Assembly: GCA_949316495.1 (NCBI GenBank)
Contig: OX439001.1
Coordinates: 23,134,501 to 23,198,500, forward strand
DNA: 64,000 bases
From: Amphiduros pacificus
Taxonomy: Eukaryota > Annelida > Polychaeta > Phyllodocida > Hesionidae
Direction: 5' to 3'
The position numbers were made by a program, and so were the translations under genes. The notes under the pieces are model-generated. The model ran no database searches. It saw nothing but the letters and a program-made list of their open reading frames with translations, and was not told the origin of the DNA. This document shows positions 33,601 through 60,470 of this stretch, one piece after another; the stretch's first letter is position 1, and each line of letters opens with the position of its first letter.

Positions 33601-35560
33601 TCATTTGACCTTGACATTTGTGAGGCCATGAATGGAGGTTTCCCCATACCATAATTTGTTTGCTTCGCAGAGCAACGAATCGGAGAGGAGGTGGGCGTGA
33701 CCATGTCTATATCGATTCGATACTTTGCAGGCCGATCCATGTCAAATACAACTTTGTTATGTAGTCTCAGTGCACGCCTAGCCATTTCTTCATTATTAAC
33801 TTTGTAACCAGCAGCAATCACACTGATTTTGTGAGTGGATTCACTCGGTATCGAAAAGTTTATGTCAGGCTGTAGGGGGATGCTAAAGTGGTGGGCGGGG
33901 CCCAATTGGTCACGTGTATATACGTCATTTTTTGATTCGTAGTGTCCCCAACTATTTATATCTTCATTGAGTTGGTCATTTAGATTGCTTTCATTAAGTT
34001 CATAGTCAAAAATGCAGTCGCGTTCTCATGGCGTGCTATTTTTAGGACCTTGTGAGCTATTTATAGGCACATCGTAGTAAATGCTTGGAGTCATAGTACT
34101 ATTGTTACCCACTAATGGAGAGTATCCGTCGTTGGGGGACGTGGATGGGGGATCAATACTCTACCAATTAGATAGATACTCTAATCTGTCCTACCCTATC
34201 GTACTGTACTGTACTTGTTAACCATAGCTCGCTGACTCGCTGGCTGTGAGTTTGGGCACGGATCCTAGCTATCATGTCATACCCTCATATAAATGACGGG
34301 AAGTAAGGACTGCAGACACAGGATATACACAGTGTAATGGTTACCTTTATTCAGTGCTGTGATCCCTGCTTGTCTGGCTAGGCCGGCATGGCAATGAGCG
34401 AGGCATATGAATTACCAACTTTGCATGATACTTATGAAACCCTGACTATATGCTAGACACCCAAGTCTATGTGGTCATGATACTGAGAGTCATGGATCTT
34501 CCGTGGCAAGTGGTCGTTGATCTCCTTCTTGGCTCCTAGACTGGGGTCTGAACTTCTGAGCTTCTGAGCTTCTAGGAACCCGGATCCACGGTTGCGCGTC
34601 TCTTTTTAAGGGGCCACTCCGCGTCATCCCTGGGGGCTTGCCTACGTGGCTTCCTCACGCGTCATCAGATGGACTCGTCCTGCCTGCGTATCTAACTTCG
34701 GCTCGTCCGTCTTACACGTGACTTTCGCGGAGTGGTGGTTATGGTGACTCATCAACCATCAGTATCGTGCATTATTGTCTATGAATGTTTATGTATTTCT
34801 GAGAGTCTCTGGGTGTGTATTCTATATCCTACACTACCATTTGTTTTTATAGTAAAATAGTAATAATGGTTCATTTTTATGCTGTCCAATGTTTTTTTTG
34901 TTTTTAATAGTTGATTTTCTCCATAACGGCATTAGAGCACAATCATATGGACTATATAAGTTATCCCGACTGTGATTGATATATTCAATTTCATATTTCA
35001 ATTTAAAATTTACATCATGTTGTTTAAAAGGGTATGTTTTTGTAATACAATTTTTGTGCAATAATTCTTAAATAGGTTGTAAGATTTAGACCCAAATTAA
35101 TGTTTTGTTTCCTACTTCTAAATACAGCAAGATGCTTATTTCCTGAGATGATACTGAACTTATTGCTGAAATCATAGTATAAGCAGTCTTTACCTCGTCC
35201 ATTGATTTGTTTTTTTGGATATAGCGAGAAAACACAGTATTTATCTGTTTGGACTGTAGGGACCGTGTGAAAAAATCCTATTATTGGCATTAGGAGTATA
35301 GAAATCAGTGTATTCGATCTATCAACCCTACGTTTACTGTCACTTACATATTCAATTGTGAATTGCCAGTTGTTTTGATCATTTTTACATATACAGGGTA
35401 AATGAGTATAAAAACAAGATACTTCATTTAGATAGATCTTCAGCTTATTTGACAAATTACAGTAATCATCAGTCAGTTCAGATAGGTGTTCATTTATTAT
35501 ACTCATGTGATCATTCCATTTTCCGTTTCCACTTTTCATACAGTATTTACAGGTTTCCAC
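30680..35560 (-). pseudogene. LINE ORF2: N-terminal extension, endonuclease, reverse transcriptase
   Basis: From the N terminus there is a long extension without known motif (35560 to about 33470), starting V/M-x-TCKYCMKSGNGKW. The AP-type endonuclease follows from about 33467 (SNAQSVGNKTDHVKQY), with GGGLAAVYKKEL, GDYNFHLN and a displaced SDHS motif near 32850. The linker and finger region is at 32782-31919 and ends RPVSNLAYISKLIER. The reverse transcriptase palm is at 31941-31210 and the thumb/C terminus is at 31190-30680. Between 31919 and 31941 a segment of about 20 codons seems lost together with the frame. Frameshifts also lie near 33345, 33300 and 32870, and a stop interrupts the frame near 34020. 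The first ATG of ORF2 is near 35539. The enzyme would nick target DNA and copy its own RNA; this copy cannot make an intact protein. Confidence 0.8.
34103..34833. mobile_element. Solo-LTR-like fossil nested in the LINE
   Basis: A 731-base, GC-richer block begins TGTTAC and ends CCTACA, the TG...CA form typical of LTRs. It is flanked by CTAT and CTAC, a near-match target duplication. It interrupts LINE ORF2, so it is younger than the LINE. A diverged copy in the opposite orientation lies at 39850-40401. No internal genes accompany it. LTR identity rests on the termini and flanks only. Confidence 0.5.
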
Positions 35561-35570
35561 ACAGTAAAAA

Positions 35571-37440
35571 TCAAAATTTCCTAACCTTTCTCTCTCTAAC
35601 CAATTTTACCGGACTACGCGGGATGCTGTGTCCAGGTTCCCTCTGGCGGGCAGATGTAGCCGGAGCAGGTGCAGGATGAGTGACATGCAGATACTGGCAT
35701 CGATTCCCATTCCTGCACCTGCCCTGGGCAAAGTAGACACACACATCCCTACTGGGGCGTTCTTCCAACTCAAGTTCCCGAATCACCTTTCTAATCTCCA
35801 CTAAGGCATGGGCTATTCCAAGGGGTGTTCCAACAATTCTCATTCTTTCTATCTTATCACTACCCGTCTCCATTTTGTCAATACGAGCATTCAAAACCTT
35901 CTCCATACGCCTGATCATCTTCCCCCCCGTCCCTATTAATCTACCAGCTGTACCATCAGGTACAGGTGACAATCTCGTTTAGATAATCCTTGTCGATGAA
36001 ATTCACACCCATACATTTTCTATCATACTCTTTCACTACCACCACACACTCCTCCTGGTCATATATTCCAGGGTTCTCCGATGACTCCCAATAAATGATT
36101 TTTCCACTAAAACCATCAGTGGGTTTGAGTAACCCCCTTATGTTATTCAGCCAGTCAGCCGCCGCCTCTTTACGAAGAGAGTGGTCTTGAGAGGACGCCA
36201 CTACCTCTGGCGTCGGCTGGTCGGATATTTTACTAGGCGTCAATACCACTTCTAACTGACAGGACTGATATTGGTCTGCCATTTTAGCCACATGGTGATT
36301 GAAGAATGTGTGTGAGGAGACCATCTCATCGTCACAATCAATGGAGATGGGTGGGGACTGACACAAGTATATGGGACACCTAGTCAGATCAGCTAGTTTA
36401 TAGACACTTCTCTTCAGCCTAGTTAGGATATCCATCCCGGGGGTACCCATCTCCATCTCCCTCAGCCCCAGCCAGATTACAATCGCCTTGTAGTTTTCAA
36501 GCTCATTTCTACCATCCTTGTCCCTAATCATGTTTTCTAGTTCACCAATACCACTATTTCCCTCAGACAGAAAGATTTCATATTGCCAGTCCTTATCATG
36601 CTTAGACATTAAGTTTAAGTGGGTAGAGTCTGCCATAAATAAGACCCTGTCCCTACTTATCTGTACAGAAGCCTGTCTAATGGGGGCTGCCATAGCAGCC
36701 CTACCCTCTGCCATCATGCCAATTTTTTTTAATGTGTTCTTTGTTTTTTTGCTCAAGTTGTGATATCTGATCCAGATTCTTATTTACCATACAGTTTAGT
36801 TCATCAATCTTTTTTTCAGACCTTTACACCTTCCTTGCTCATATTTTAGCTGCAGATCTAGGCTATTGGTTTTTCTAATCAGAGTCTCATTGTCTTTTTT
36901 TATCTTGTCCTTCTCATCCTCACACCGCTTCAGTTCTTGCTTCAGCTGCATTATTTCATCTCTCTTAGCTTCATCCTCTTGTTTTAGTGAGGCAAAACTA
37001 AGAGATTTTGCCGTGAGCATGGACATTAACTCATCCATACTCACCGACAGATCATCCGCATCATTTCCAGATGTAGCCGCTACAGGCGATGCTGTCGGTT
37101 GTATCTTAGACTTTTTCTCTGGTTGCGTAACCGTCAACTCCTCCCAACTACCTGGGGTCACCGCTACAGTCACAGCAGGCACCGTCTGTCCCGCCTGACT
37201 CAGTTGAGGGACGGATTGGGGACCTTGCTCCCCTCCGTTTCCACCGTCCTCCGCCTCCATCAGGTCCGCCCAGTTCATAGGCGTTGGTGGAGTAGATGAT
37301 TTGGAGGACATCCTCCTCTTCTTGCCCATACGTTTGGTATTCTTGCTAGCCATCTGCAATGATACACATGAGGATGAATTTATAGTTGAGTCATTTACAT
37401 CATTACTATGACTATTCTGTTTATTTTTATTTTTGTTCAT
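35571..37440 (-). pseudogene. LINE ORF1: coiled coil, SGNH-like, KH and CCCH zinc finger
   Basis: Three frames in order make up one ORF1. 37440-36796 is a basic N terminus (SKNTKRMGKKRRMSSKSS), a low-complexity linker and a Leu/Lys/Glu coiled coil (DEIMQLKQELKRCEDEKDKI). 36756-35956 holds RVLFMADSTHLNL, GNSGIGELEN and YKAIVIWLGLREME, reminiscent of the blocks of SGNH hydrolases found in some CR1 ORF1 proteins, with ADST where GDS is expected. 35972-35571 holds a KH domain (GRLIGTGGKMIRRMEK, GXXG loop = GTGG) and a C-x7-C-x5-C-x3-H finger (CVYFAQGRCRNGNRCQYLH). The breaks are small shifts near 36820 and 36730 in A runs, and near 35965. The second and third frames have no ATG at their apparent starts, which supports one original protein. 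An RNA-binding, chaperone-like role is likely. The KH and CCCH calls are strong; the SGNH call is tentative. Confidence 0.7.
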
Positions 37441-37646
37441 CCAATAGGTTTTAACCAGCTGGGGATGTAGATTTTTTTCCGGCTCATAGGTATATTCATG
37501 TTTAGGATATCCATCCCACCATATCTTAACTTCTTTTTTCTGTCCCAGAAATCTGATAGGATTTTTTTAACACTAAATATCTCCATATTTTGTCTTATAG
37601 GAACAAATTTGGTTTCAGAACAGAAAAAATCTGGTAACTGAATCAC
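37437..37646 (-). other. Small upstream frame of the LINE overlapping ORF1 by ATGA
   Basis: A 69-codon frame (MIQLPDFFCSETKF to SWLKPIG) ends in TGA that overlaps the ORF1 ATG as ATGA. It is rich in Lys, Ile and Trp and matches nothing I recognise. Stop-start overlaps can allow re-initiation, which some LINEs use between ORF1 and ORF2. Here it would be upstream of ORF1. It may equally be untranslated leader. Confidence 0.35.
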
Positions 37647-37653
37647 TGAAATG

Positions 37654-38204
37654 TCAAGGGATAGCTTGGTACAATCCGATATAGTATATAAAAAAAACGT
37701 CAGGGGGAAATTGCCTGATCAGATTAATATAATTATCCTATACATACAAATTCATTAACTAAATTACGAAAATTGCCAAGGGATAGCTTGGTACAATCTA
37801 ATATAATCTAATATAATATTATATAGATTTGTCAGGGGAAATAGCCTGATCAAATTTTTCTATACTCCCAGGGGATATGCCCGGTTTAGTATATATGTTT
37901 GCCTGGTGCAATACAATTTTTTTTCAGGATAAGTGCCTGATTAGCCAGTATAAGCAAAACCGTTTTTCAGGGAAATTGCCTGATTGGTTTTAGTATACTC
38001 TCAGGATTTATGCCTGATTCAGTATTTTTCCTTATTTTAATGTCTAGGAAAAAGGCCTAGTTTTCGTTATTATCTCCAATCAAAACGTACTAAAATTTCA
38101 GTGAAACTATTCCAAGAGAAAAGCTTGGTTGTCACCCATACAAAATATTTCAGTACTCAGAGATAATTGTTGTATAGTCGAATATTACCGGTTAATTGCC
38201 GGTA
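37654..38204. repeat. Array of about 11 small covarying hairpins
   Basis: Each unit has 5-6-bp arms around a 6-9-base loop that ends in G. Examples are CCAAG-GGATAG-CTTGG (37776), TCAGG-GAAATTG-CCTGA (37967), CTAGG-AAAAAGG-CCTAG (38044), CCAAG-AGAAAAG-CTTGG (38112) and TACCGG-TTAATTG-CCGGTA (38186). Others start at 37654, 37700, 37832, 37868, 37924 and 38001; 37899 is a weaker one. Spacing is about 35-75 bases. The arms change together while pairing is kept. The array lies just upstream of the LINE frames. Confidence 0.7.
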
Positions 38205-38219
38205 TTCGCGTACCTGGTG

Positions 38220-39845
38220 GTCTCAGAAATAGATTTGATATAGAGTTGTGTTAATATTCTGTAATAATTATGTTTTATTTCTTACCGTTTTCGCCTTTGT
38301 ATATGTTTGAGCCTGATCGCAGATCGTAGTTATTGAAAAGCTGTGTAGTTAATTTTTATCAGTTAATGTATCAGATTCAATCCTTCTATTCAATCAAATT
38401 CAAAATTGTTTTCCGTCTTAATGTGTTGAGGGTCAAAGCCGCACTGAAGTAAGTTTAAAACACGATTTACAGCACGATTTACCAGCACGACAGGTGAGTT
38501 GTTTAATTCGGAGTACGTCAAGCTATCAACCAAGCTAACAAGCTGAACTCAGACGTATATTTGTTATATCGTATCTTTTGTCCCAGTGTGTTAGCAGTTG
38601 AGTTTGAGTTTGAGTTATGTGTCTACTTAAACACCAATATACAGCGCTACCTTAAAGAATCTCTAGATGCTAAATGATTATATTCACTGTATTTCGGTGT
38701 ATGAGCAATGGCGGACCAGTGTGCGCCAGTGTAATATTCAAGATATAAACACTGTTGAAATTCACCATTAAATATTCTCTGTTTTGTCCACCAGAACTCC
38801 TTGCACGAATTGGATAGTGGTTATAATCGATGTAAGTGAAAAAGTTCCGATATAAATTTCCGATTTAGCCGTTTTTAATGGCAGGTTTTGATAAGAAATC
38901 GGGTCTTAATCAAAAACACCGCTGAACACCGCGACGCGTGCGCACTACATCATATATATATATTATATATCACAATATACCTATCCCCCTTGAGAAAGTT
39001 AGGCATAATAAGTATGAAGTGTATTTTAATTGAACAATTTTATCATTTGATAGAAACATTATATCTTATCGACATGAATTTGTTTCTCAGGAACTGAATA
39101 ATGAAAACATATATTTGGTTGAAGTGAAAAATTTAGCGGAAGATGTTTTAATTGAACAATATAAGAATTTAGCTCAATCCGTAGTTCCAGACTAGATGAA
39201 AAACTACTAGGCTTGTTAGCCTTTCCCTCATGTTTGCCGGAATAGTAGCTCATAATGATTTTTTTCAAGTGTTGGTAAAAATGTCCTTTTGTTATTTGAT
39301 TAATCTTAACAAACATCAATTGCTGTAACAAAGTACAGTACAGGTATTTGGCCCAGAATGAATAATATGGACTACATCTCTTGCTTCGATTGGCCTGATT
39401 CTGGGGTCATTTGAAAGAAAAGGGTAAAATAATAAGAAAGGTTGAAGGTATGGTGGCACTTTCTTAACCCTGTTTTTTTTAGAGATTTCCAACATTGTTA
39501 GAGAAGGGCCATACTGACAGATTTTGCCCTGCATATTGATGCCTATTTTGACGAAGGTATGGTCTTTAGTATGTAAAATACTCAGTTGAAAGAGGTGAGT
39601 ATCTTGTAATCTCATATATATTTCTGAATTTGTCAGAAAAGAAGGACCATAGCTCCTACTCACAGATATTCCCCACATAGTGATACCTCAGGGCATGTCC
39701 TGAATATGCCAGGCAAGCGTATCTAACCACCACCCACCCCCTGAGTTTCTTGGCACATCATTCTAGAGTTTGGGATTATAACCGAATAAGCAATATCCCC
39801 TGCAATTTTAAACGGGAATTTCTACTTGATGACCTTAATGCTAAA
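38220..39845. other. No recognised gene; possible LINE 5' flank
   Basis: 38220-38900 may still be LINE leader sequence, or host flank. It contains a donor-like GGTAAGAAAT on the minus strand near 38280. A short TA tract lies at 38952-38970. The 120-codon frame at 39316-39678 (-) looks protein-like but matches nothing I know and has no neighbouring exons. Confidence 0.3.
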
Positions 39846-39849
39846 GGAT

Positions 39850-40401
39850 CATGTAAGTAGTAGAAGAATACCGTTAAGGGCCTTCCAATTGGTTCGGAAA
39901 ATTTGATATCATATACTTGAAGCCAGTGCAGTACCCTCAGATATATGATATGCAGGCTGATGCAATGCCCCACTCTCCACAAATAGACGATGACTTTACA
40001 CAGCCCCGAGGCAGGAGAATATGCCACGTAGGCAGCCCCTCACACAGATGCTCAGTTCTCCTTAAAAAGGCCCCGAAATCGCTACTCGGCAGCCAAAAGA
40101 CCAGAATCCACTTGCCTAGAAGATCCACAACACTCAGCTTCGTGACCGCATAGACTTGGGTGTTTTATGCATTCAGGTATTTCATATGCCTCTCTCTTTG
40201 CCATGCCAACCTAGCCAGACTAGTGTATACAACACCGAATAAAGGAGAACCTTGTGCATTGTATACTCTGTGTCTGCAGTCCTTATTACCTCCCAACTCA
40301 CATAGGTAGATTTGTAGAGTATCATATCTGAGATCCCCGTCCATGACCCCAACGACGGATGTTCCCTGCACCCACTCAGTACTCACAAGTAGTACGTAAC
40401 A
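39850..40401. mobile_element. Second LTR-like fossil, opposite orientation, partial
   Basis: In reverse complement this follows the block at 34103-34833 through several shared words: CATCCGTCGTTGGGG, AAGGACTGCAGACACAG, CTGGCTAGG, GGCATGGCAA and CACCCAAGTCTATG. It ends GTAACA at 40401, matching the TGTTAC terminus. The other end is too diverged to place. It is older or more decayed than the nested copy. Confidence 0.45.
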
Positions 40402-40559
40402 CTATTACTCTTCATTTTGATGTTCATTTTGGTTGTGTTCAATACAGTTATCTTGTTTCCCTGAATATCTATGTTACATGATGGTCATGTATGTTTATCT
40501 AAATAATGACTGACCCCAATGGTCCTGATTTTGAGAACATACAATTTGCATTTTAAATA

Positions 40560-42110
40560 AAAGTATAAGAAACGCTCAAAGACTCTATTTCAATAGGATA
40601 CTTGACAAATATAAAAATGATATAAAAAACACTTGGCAAACAATTAACATCATAAATAAAACTAAAAAAAGTCATTTCCTTTGTTTTTTTTTAAATAATA
40701 ATACTATCATTACAAATAAACTAAACATAGCCAATAAATTTCTTTGCTAATATAAGATCTGATTTGGCACAGAAAATCATAGCTCCTGATGACAGAACCT
40801 ATAAACAACACATGACAATTAATCCAAAATTATATTTTGAATTTAGGCAAATTAATAAGCAGACTACAGAAGAAATTATTTATAACCTTAAGTCTAAAAG
40901 CGATTTTAGTGTAGATGGAATCACCAAAGAAATTATCAAAGATATCAAACATGCTGTTATTACACCTATCACAATTACCAAATGATACATACTGGTTTTT
41001 TCCCAGACTAATTCAAAATTGCCAAAATCATACGTTTATATAAAAAAAGAAGATGAGACTTTATTTACTAATTATAGACCAATCCCATTGTTACCTGCAA
41101 TATCCAATGTTTTGGAGAAAGTTGTTTTTACACATTTTACATATATTTTTTCAGCTTCACAAACCATTTAAAACAGCCAATATGGCTTTAGAACAGATCA
41201 TTCAACAGAATATGATGCTTTGGAACTCACAGATAGACTTTTGACTGAAATGAACAGAAAAGATATTCCTATCAGTATTTTCCTAAATTTATCTAAAGCC
41301 TTTGACACTTTGGATCATCAAACTTTGATTGGGAAACTTACTTTTTATGGTATTAATGGAACTGCTAATAATTTGATGAAGAATTATCTTACCAATAGGA
41401 AACAGTATGTTGAATTAGAAGGAATTAAGTCACAGGGATCAATTTTGGGCCCATTATTATCCATTATTTACATAATTGATATTGTTCAAGACAGTACAGT
41501 CAAATAAATGAATGGCTTTAAGTATATAAACTATCACTAAACATCAGCAAGACTAAATATATGATATTTCATTCTCCCAATAAAAAGATTGAGAAACTTG
41601 ATTTACAAATTGAAAAGAAAAAAATTGAACACATTAAAGATTTTGATTTTTTAGATATTGCTTTAAATGAAAATATGTGTTGGAAAAGTCATACAGATAA
41701 GATTTCAAACCAAATAACCAAAAGCATTGGCATTATCAACAAACTAAAACACATAATTTCAATTGAAGCAAAGATAAAAATCAATAATTCTTTAATCCTA
41801 TCCTATTAAAACTATGGCATTTTAACATGGGGTTTCAATTGTTTAAACGACACAAAAAAGCTGTAAGAGTAATGAATTTAAGTAAAAACAACTCATACAC
41901 TGAACCTTTATACAAAAGTCTTTAAACTACAATTCAAATTTTATTATAATGAATATAAACAAGGTAAACTTCCTTTCTATCCACAGAATCTTCCATTAAG
42001 AACTAATGAAACAACTCATGGACATAACACTAGAACCTTAAATCAGCTTCGCCAAGATAGAACAAGCTGTATTTATCATGAAATGTTTAAGGTGCGAGTT
42101 GGTCAAAACA
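40560..42110 (+). mobile_element. LINE fragment (Jockey/CR1-group reverse transcriptase), decayed
   Basis: Translated pieces in order are: a linker typical of the reverse-transcriptase N terminus (NTWQTINIINKTKK near 40630), SDFSVDGITKEIIK (40764-40985), HSTEYDALELTDRLL with FLNLSKAFDTLDHQTLIGKL (41190-41507) and GSILGPLL. 41561-41809 has the DFDFLDIALNENMCWKSH segment. Stops, shifts and a gap where the YADD motif should be break it. It has the same family signature as the fragment at 61040-62120. There is no ORF1 or 5' part. Confidence 0.75.
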
Positions 42111-42194
42111 ATAAATAACTCTCTGGATAATATGATAACCAAGTTGCTAGGATTTGCCAAACATATTAAATGTTATATTTAGACTTATATGTTT

Positions 42195-43016
42195 TTACCT
42201 GTTCTGTACAGTACATGTTTTCCCTAAAGCCAACACACCTGACAAAACGAGGAAAGTCTCAGGTCAGGGTACCAGCAGTAGAGATTAAAAATATGAGCTG
42301 ACATCCTGCTGAGAATGCTTGCTTGCTGAGATTACTACTCTGTTTAGTGGGGTGTGTGGTCTGTTTCACATGTCTAAGATAGTGGCCAATCACTGCACAC
42401 ACATCTGAGCATTATAACTACAGATATTTCTTCATTCAAATTGTGGTTTTATTTGACAGTCAAAATAATGGTTGCAATATTTGAATTTATGTTAAATATT
42501 GAGCAATACAGAATTATATATTGTAAATATAGTATTTAAACAACTGTTTGTTTGTTTGTATGCGGTTTTACATCACTTTCAACATTATTTCAGTCATTTC
42601 ATGATGAGACCTACTTGTTGCAGATATAGATCAAAAGAAACAGATGTATATAACCCATCTTTCATTTAAATCTAACCATTTTCTAGTTGGTTTTCTGAAG
42701 GTTGGTATATAAGATTAGCATGTAATGACTTACATTGAATATGAGGTGTGCCATACAATGTCCAGACACATTTTATATATTTAACTCAAACTCGTAAAAC
42801 AGAAAATTGTAATAAGCCAAAGAAAGTCAGTCACTGGATTGGTGCACATTTTTCAGAAGTCATATGCAAAGTAGTCCGACAGGATGTTAGTTTCATAGGG
42901 AGTTAATGTGTTGATATGAAACTCGATGAATTCACTCATGACAGAAATCAAGAACACTGAATGCTGGCAGAGAAGGCGCTTGATTTATCTTAAGGGAAGT
43001 ACACGCCATGGTAGAA
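42195..43016 (+). repeat. Dispersed repeat R1, copy 2 (short form)
   Basis: The left part (AAGCCAACACACCTGAC, AAGTCTCAGGT, GTGGGGTGTGTGGTC) matches 45510-45845. The right part (TTTCTAGTTGG, AAGCCAAAGAAAGTCAGT, AGTACACGCCATGG) matches 47480-47850. The middle is missing and an antisense SINE end (42545-42628) sits at the junction. Confidence 0.75.
42545..42628 (-). repeat. SINE 3' end, antisense, inside R1 copy 2
   Basis: GTTTGTTTGTTTGTATG, CGGTTTTACATCACTTTC and TGATGAGACCTACTTGTTGC are the reverse complement of the SINE tail. It is 5'-truncated at GCAGATATAG. Confidence 0.75.
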
Positions 43017-43220
43017 AATTGTTACATTTGCAATAACACATCTCTTTCCAAGCATTAAAGGATGTTTTTTTATTTATTTTGCAAGTGTTGTAAGGGACTG
43101 TATACATTTACAGGATTTAACTAATTCTGCTTATTTGTACCATCATTATCCTTATGTTGTTCAATTTTTCATTGTTTGTGAACAATCAACAACCATCCTA
43201 CACTGATCATGGCCACAGAG

Positions 43221-43256
43221 GGCCAGCTTATTAGCACGAGTTCCTCTGTGGTGATC
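43221..43256 (+). repeat. SINE head fragment
   Basis: GGCCAGCTTATTAGCAC followed by GAGTTCCTCTGTGGTGATC matches the segment between A and B boxes of the SINE family. It is followed by a TG/TA microsatellite. Confidence 0.6.
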
Positions 43257-43273
43257 TTGCGCATATTCATTAC

Positions 43274-43357
43274 ATGTGTGTATATATATGTATGTGTGTA
43301 TATATATGCATGTGTGTATATGTATGTGTATGTACGTATATATATGTATATATATCT
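43274..43357. repeat. Mixed (TA)/(TG) microsatellite
   Basis: Runs of GTGTGTATATATATG alternate for about 80 bases. Frames crossing it on both strands are artefacts. Confidence 0.85.
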
Positions 43358-43359
43358 AT

Positions 43360-44390
43360 ACTCTATCATTCATTATGTAAATGTTTCTATGACTTGGTCA
43401 AATAAATGATATCCTGACTTCTGACTATTAGCCATGCAACAGCTTACTGAATAATTTTGAGCTCTGAAGGCTGAAAATACGCCTCTGACGTAGTTGCGAT
43501 ATGTGCTAGTTTTGTTTCATTTTCTTGTCCACATCCTCATATGAAGGTCTATGTGTTAAAACCATTTGAAATCTTACCTCATTTATCTTGTTACATTTGT
43601 ACAATCAGAAAGGATTTGATGTTGATTGGCTTGAATGTTATCTGATGTTTGATTGTATACTTTCACAAGAGTAGCGGCACAATTCAGCATAAGGATAAAC
43701 TATTCATTGATTGGTCCAACTGGCAGCTCAATATAACTTCCAATCTGATGCATCATATCAAGTAAACAGTAACTTGATCATCAGTGAGGAAAATGTAGCA
43801 CCAGTATTTGTTACCCATCTTAGTCATACTGCAATGAACGTTTTAAACTTGCATCGTAGATATATGAATTTATTTATTTGGATTTATTTTTTAGAAATGA
43901 TATCTTAAACATAATAAACATGAATTGCAGCAAAACAAGTAATATTTGAGCAATATCCTTTTTACAATGTAGTATACATTTTATACTCTATAGTAGTATG
44001 ACAGGCAATCATTGGAAAAAGATGTAATTCACATCTGAGATGTATAATTAATTTTGAGGACCATTTCCATTTATTCACATCTTGAATATTTTGGATGTAT
44101 TATATTCAGTTTATAAGAAGCAAACATTTTAGTTCGATTTTTGAGGAGAAGAGGATATGGGTATCAACAACTGCACATTTTAATTGACTGGGATGAAAAT
44201 CTCTCATTTTTGTACAAGACTTAAAATTAAACCACAAGCAAACAGGTGGAACAAAATTGTGAAACATACCAGACGGAACCATAAAAAACTATAAAAACAA
44301 GGCTGAACCTAGTGTATCTGCATTATGTGTGTACCACAACAAATAGTAAACATCTTCAAAGCTCTTATATAAAAAAGAAATGATTTTTTC
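43360..44390. other. Intergenic sequence upstream of gene B
   Basis: I see no gene. From about 44230 the sequence begins to resemble 19150 onward upstream of gene A (AAACAGGTGGAA, then CAAATAGTAA), which marks the left limit of the tandem duplication that I can follow. Confidence 0.45.
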
Positions 44391-44393
44391 AAA

Positions 44394-44555
44394 GGGTGCT
44401 TTTTGTATGTAGTGTTTTTCTCAATAATTCTGTATTATAGAGGAGTAGCATCACTCTCTTCATTCTATGTTGAGACGCTACGCACACTCACATCAAATAT
44501 GTAGTACTACGATAATCAATCCCACAATCCACCATACAGCACTCTGAAAGACATA
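44394..44555 (+). promoter_or_regulatory. Promoter-proximal block of gene B, conserved with gene A
   Basis: It holds the same ordered words as at 19310-19470, including GCATCACTCTCTTC, CTACGCACACTCACA, GATAATCAATCC and ACAGCACTCTGAAAG. It ends about 170 bases upstream of the start codon. Confidence 0.45.
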
Positions 44556-44723
44556 AAACCTGACCAATACCTGTAAGCACCAGACAAAACATTTTGCAGC
44601 ATTATATATATATTTGATAATAAGCATTAAATAATGTTTCTTGGATATCATATTGGGAAAATGGATAGAATAAATGAATCACAGCCAGTTTTCATTAGTA
44701 TATAGTGTGACCTACTCTACAAA

Positions 44724-60470
<15,747 letters not shown>

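Larger units (their letters stand above)
30643..38215 (-). mobile_element. CR1/L2-type LINE, nearly full length, broken
   Basis: Read on the minus strand the order is: hairpin array in the 5' region, small upstream frame, ORF1, ORF2, then a (TTA)n tail directly after the ORF2 stop. The endonuclease (GDYNFHLN), reverse transcriptase (VPQGSVLGP, YADDTQIY) and C-terminal region (LHWLPVEARIDFK, TNLRIYGDRAFS, FKKQLKTHLF) match the CR1/L2 group. Small indels, mostly in A runs, and a few stops interrupt the frames. A 731-base LTR-like fossil is nested in ORF2. The 5' limit is uncertain. It is an old but well preserved copy. Confidence 0.85.

Noticed and set aside
39316-39678. Protein-like 120-codon frame on the minus strand
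   Set aside because: It shows no family resemblance, no neighbouring exon and no promoter or splice evidence. It was left as unassigned.
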